Origin: CADEEN01 sp963738425
Lineage (GTDB): Bacteria > Pseudomonadota > Gammaproteobacteria > Burkholderiales > Burkholderiaceae_C
DNA: 64,000 nt
Assembly: GCA_963738425.1 (NCBI GenBank)
Contig: CAVTWT010000038.1
Coordinates: 1-64,000 of the forward strand
Direction of reading: 5' to 3'
The notes beneath the pieces are model-generated. The model saw only the letters and a program-made list of their open reading frames with translations, was not told the origin of the DNA and ran no database searches. Below are positions 62,202 to 64,000 of this stretch, piece by piece. Both the position numbers and the translations under genes were made by a program. The number at the start of each line of letters is the position of its first letter. Positions within the stretch are counted from its first letter, which is position 1.

Positions 62202-62229
62202 AAAAAGGGCCGGCATGACCCGGCCCTTT
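62202..62229 (-). terminator. Terminator of the hppA transcript
   Basis: On the minus strand AAAGGGCCGG-6-CCGGCCCTTT is followed by TTCTTT. It lies 25 bases after the hppA stop and before the WS/DGAT start, separating the two minus-strand genes. Confidence 0.9.
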
Positions 62230-62253
62230 GAGTGTGGCGCAAGCCAACACGAA

Positions 62254-64000
62254 TTACATCAGCTTGACCTCGACCCGGCGCGCATCGTCGGCGCTGCCGG
62301 CGTTGAGCTGTTCGGGCTTCTTGGTCTCGATGCGGTCTTCAGCCACGCCTGCAGCCTTGAGCGCATCGCGCACGGCAAACGCGCGCTGCTTGGCCAGCTC
62401 GGCGTTCTTTGCCGGGTCGCCGCTGGCGTCATGAAAACCGCTGATGACCAGCTTGCCAGACCCCGCTTTTGCCGCCGTGGCGAGCTTGGCAATCTCTGCT
62501 GCCGCGTTGGCCGGCAGATCGGCCTTGGCCACATCGAAGAAAAACTTGGCTTGAGCCGGTGCCGCAGCCGCCACAGGGGCGGCCGCCAGCGTGGTTGCCA
62601 CTGGCACCGGCGTTGCCGTCACCACCGGCGCCACCGTCGCCGCAGGTGCGGCATGCGACGTCACGGCCTTCGTCTCCACGCCCGTCGGCAGCAGCGGCAC
62701 GATCAACAGCGCCACGATGTTGATGATCTTGATCAGCGGGTTCACGGCCGGACCGGCGGTGTCCTTGTACGGATCGCCGACGGTGTCACCGGTGACGGCG
62801 GCCTTGTGCGCTTCGCTGCCCTTGCCGCCGTGGTGGCCGTCTTCGATGTACTTCTTCGCGTTATCCCAGGCGCCGCCGCCGGTGCACATCGAGATGGCAA
62901 CGAACAGGCCGGTGACGATGGTGCCCATCAGCAGGCCGCCGAGCGCCGCGGCGCCGAGCGTCAGGCCGACCACGATCGGCACGACCACGGGCAGCAACGA
63001 CGGGACGATCATTTCCTTGATCGCCGCGCTGGTCAGCATGTCGACAGCGGCGCTGTAGTCGGGCTTGCGCTTGCCGGCCATGATCTGGCCGTCGGCAAAC
63101 TGGCGACGCACTTCGACCACCACCGAGCCGGCAGCGCGGCCGACGGCTTCCATCGCCATCGCACCGAAAAGGTAGGGAATCAGGCCGCCGATGAACAGGC
63201 CGACGATCACTTTGGGGTCGCTCAGGTCGAAGCTGACGGACATGCCGCGGCCTTCGAGCGAATGCGTGTAGTCGGCGAACAGCACCAGCGCGGCCAGACC
63301 GGCCGAGCCGATGGCATAGCCCTTGGTCACCGCCTTGGTGGTGTTGCCGACCGCGTCGAGCGGGTCGGTCACGTCGCGCACGCTCTTCGGCAGCTCGGCC
63401 ATTTCAGCAATGCCGCCGGCGTTGTCGGTGATTGGGCCGTAGGCGTCGAGCGCGACGACGATGCCGGCCATGCTCAGCATCGAGGTTGCCGCCACGGCAA
63501 TGCCGTACAGCCCCGCGAGGTTGTACGAGACCAGGATGGCGACGCAGACGAACAGCACCGGCCACGCGGTCGAGCGCATCGACACGCCGAGGCCGGCAAT
63601 GATGTTGGTGCCATGGCCGGTGGTCGAGGCCGCGGCGATGTGCTGCACCGGCTTGTACTGCGTGCCGGTGTAGTACTCGGTGATCCAGACCATCGCGGCC
63701 GTCAACACGAGGCCGACGGCGCAGGCGCCGAACAGTTTCATGTGCGTGCCGGCGCCGAGCGCGTCGGCGGGCATGACGGCGGTGGTGACGAAATAGAAGG
63801 CAATCAGCGACAGCACGCCGGCCACAGCCAAGCCTTTGTACAGCGCTGGCATCACGTTCTTCATGCCCGGGCTGGCCTTGACGAAGCTGCAGCCGATGAT
63901 CGAGGCGATGATCGACACGCCACCGAGCAGCAACGGGTAGACCACCGCGGCCATCGGCGCGGCGGTGACGACGAGGGCACCGAGCGCCATCGTCGCGATC
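62254..64000 (-). CDS. hppA: Membrane proton pyrophosphatase with OmpA-like C-terminus, 5' end cut
   Basis: At least 582 residues; the start is beyond the right edge. H+-PPase motifs: YYTGTQYKPVQHIAAAS, ALDAYGPITDNAGGIAEMA, DPLDAVGNTTKAVTKGYAIGSA, SMCTGGGAWDNAKKYIEDG and DTVGDPYKDTAGPAVNPLIK. The Lys in GNTTKA marks the K+-independent class. After the last membrane helix an Ala/Pro/Val linker leads to an OmpA/Pal-like domain (KFFFDVAKADLPANAAAEIAKL, VISGFHDASGDPAKNAELAKQRAFAVRDAL), an unusual fusion. Confidence 0.95.
   Translation of the reverse strand, partial: IATMALGALVVTAAPMAAVVYPLLLGGVSIIASIIGCSFVKASPGMKNVMPALYKGLAVAGVLSLIAFYFVTTAVMPADALGAGTHMKLFGACAVGLVLTAAMVWITEYYTGTQYKPVQHIAAASTTGHGTNIIAGLGVSMRSTAWPVLFVCVAILVSYNLAGLYGIAVAATSMLSMAGIVVALDAYGPITDNAGGIAEMAELPKSVRDVTDPLDAVGNTTKAVTKGYAIGSAGLAALVLFADYTHSLEGRGMSVSFDLSDPKVIVGLFIGGLIPYLFGAMAMEAVGRAAGSVVVEVRRQFADGQIMAGKRKPDYSAAVDMLTSAAIKEMIVPSLLPVVVPIVVGLTLGAAALGGLLMGTIVTGLFVAISMCTGGGAWDNAKKYIEDGHHGGKGSEAHKAAVTGDTVGDPYKDTAGPAVNPLIKIINIVALLIVPLLPTGVETKAVTSHAAPAATVAPVVTATPVPVATTLAAAPVAAAAPAQAKFFFDVAKADLPANAAAEIAKLATAAKAGSGKLVISGFHDASGDPAKNAELAKQRAFAVRDALKAAGVAEDRIETKKPEQLNAGSADDARRVEVKLM

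Overview
The window is a high-GC chromosomal segment from a methylotrophic betaproteobacterium, most likely a Burkholderiales of the Methylibium/Rubrivivax/Leptothrix type. That assignment is an inference from the thrS-infC-rpmI-rplT-pheS-pheT-ihfA-merR-tRNA-Pro housekeeping block, the protein sequences, and the dispersed CCCCCTCAAGGGGG-type repeats. Almost everything from 9.7 to 60.7 kb concerns oxidation of C1 compounds.

Layout. (1) 0-6.2 kb: translation and nucleoid genes, ending in tRNA-Pro(GGG). (2) 6.2-9.65 kb: a decayed 3.4-kb island inserted in tRNA-Pro, bounded by an exact 45-bp direct repeat of the tRNA 3' half. It holds a broken IS1182-type transposase, a GNAT-ABC chimera, an intact hicAB pair, the start of an HlyD-like gene and the N-terminal part of a tyrosine integrase. 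(3) 9.7-32.1 kb: the tetrahydromethanopterin (H4MPT) and methylofuran island. It has beta-RFAP synthase, mtdB, two ATP-grasp ligases (Orf5/Orf7 type), mch, a CitG-like protein, fae, a FolB-like aldolase, a sigma-54 activator, dmrB, a dihydropteroate-synthase-like protein, DUF447, mfnB/E/F/D-like cofactor genes, a HisA-like protein and fhcBADC. (4) 32-38.9 kb: LysR, a Bug-type binding protein, an M20 amidohydrolase, a tandem glycine riboswitch with dadA, a Fae paralogue, a HAD phosphatase and a lipoprotein. (5) 39-45.6 kb: a NarL-type two-component system, a proline-iminopeptidase-like hydrolase and pqqABCDE. (6) 45.6-54.9 kb, minus strand: xoxF-xoxG-xoxJ followed by a long cassette of exported proteins (trypsin-like protease, two Cys-bearing unknowns, two SoxYZ-like carriers, a metallo-beta-lactamase-like lipoprotein, a CxxC thioredoxin-fold protein and a pentapeptide-repeat protein). 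(7) 55.4-60.7 kb, plus strand: the methanol dehydrogenase maturation set moxR-mxaS-mxaA-mxaC-mxaK-mxaL. (8) 60.7-64 kb: a WS/DGAT acyltransferase and a membrane pyrophosphatase with an OmpA-like tail, cut by the window edge.

How it works together. PQQ made by PqqA-E loads the periplasmic lanthanide-type methanol dehydrogenase XoxF, which passes electrons to XoxG. Formaldehyde (or C1 units at that level) is condensed with H4MPT by Fae, oxidised by MtdB, cyclised back by Mch and released as formate by the FhcABCD complex using methylofuran. Genes to build both cofactors sit between the catabolic genes. No mxaF or mxaI is seen, so the Mxa maturation proteins appear to be paired here with XoxF.

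Caution. At least twelve conserved genes (folB, an unknown membrane protein, the DHPS-like gene, DUF447, mfnE, fhcB, fhcC, dadA, pqqB, pqqC, pqqE, a SoxYZ-like gene, xoxF) are split by single small indels with both halves otherwise well conserved. This pattern suits sequence error better than decay, but the raw data are needed to decide.
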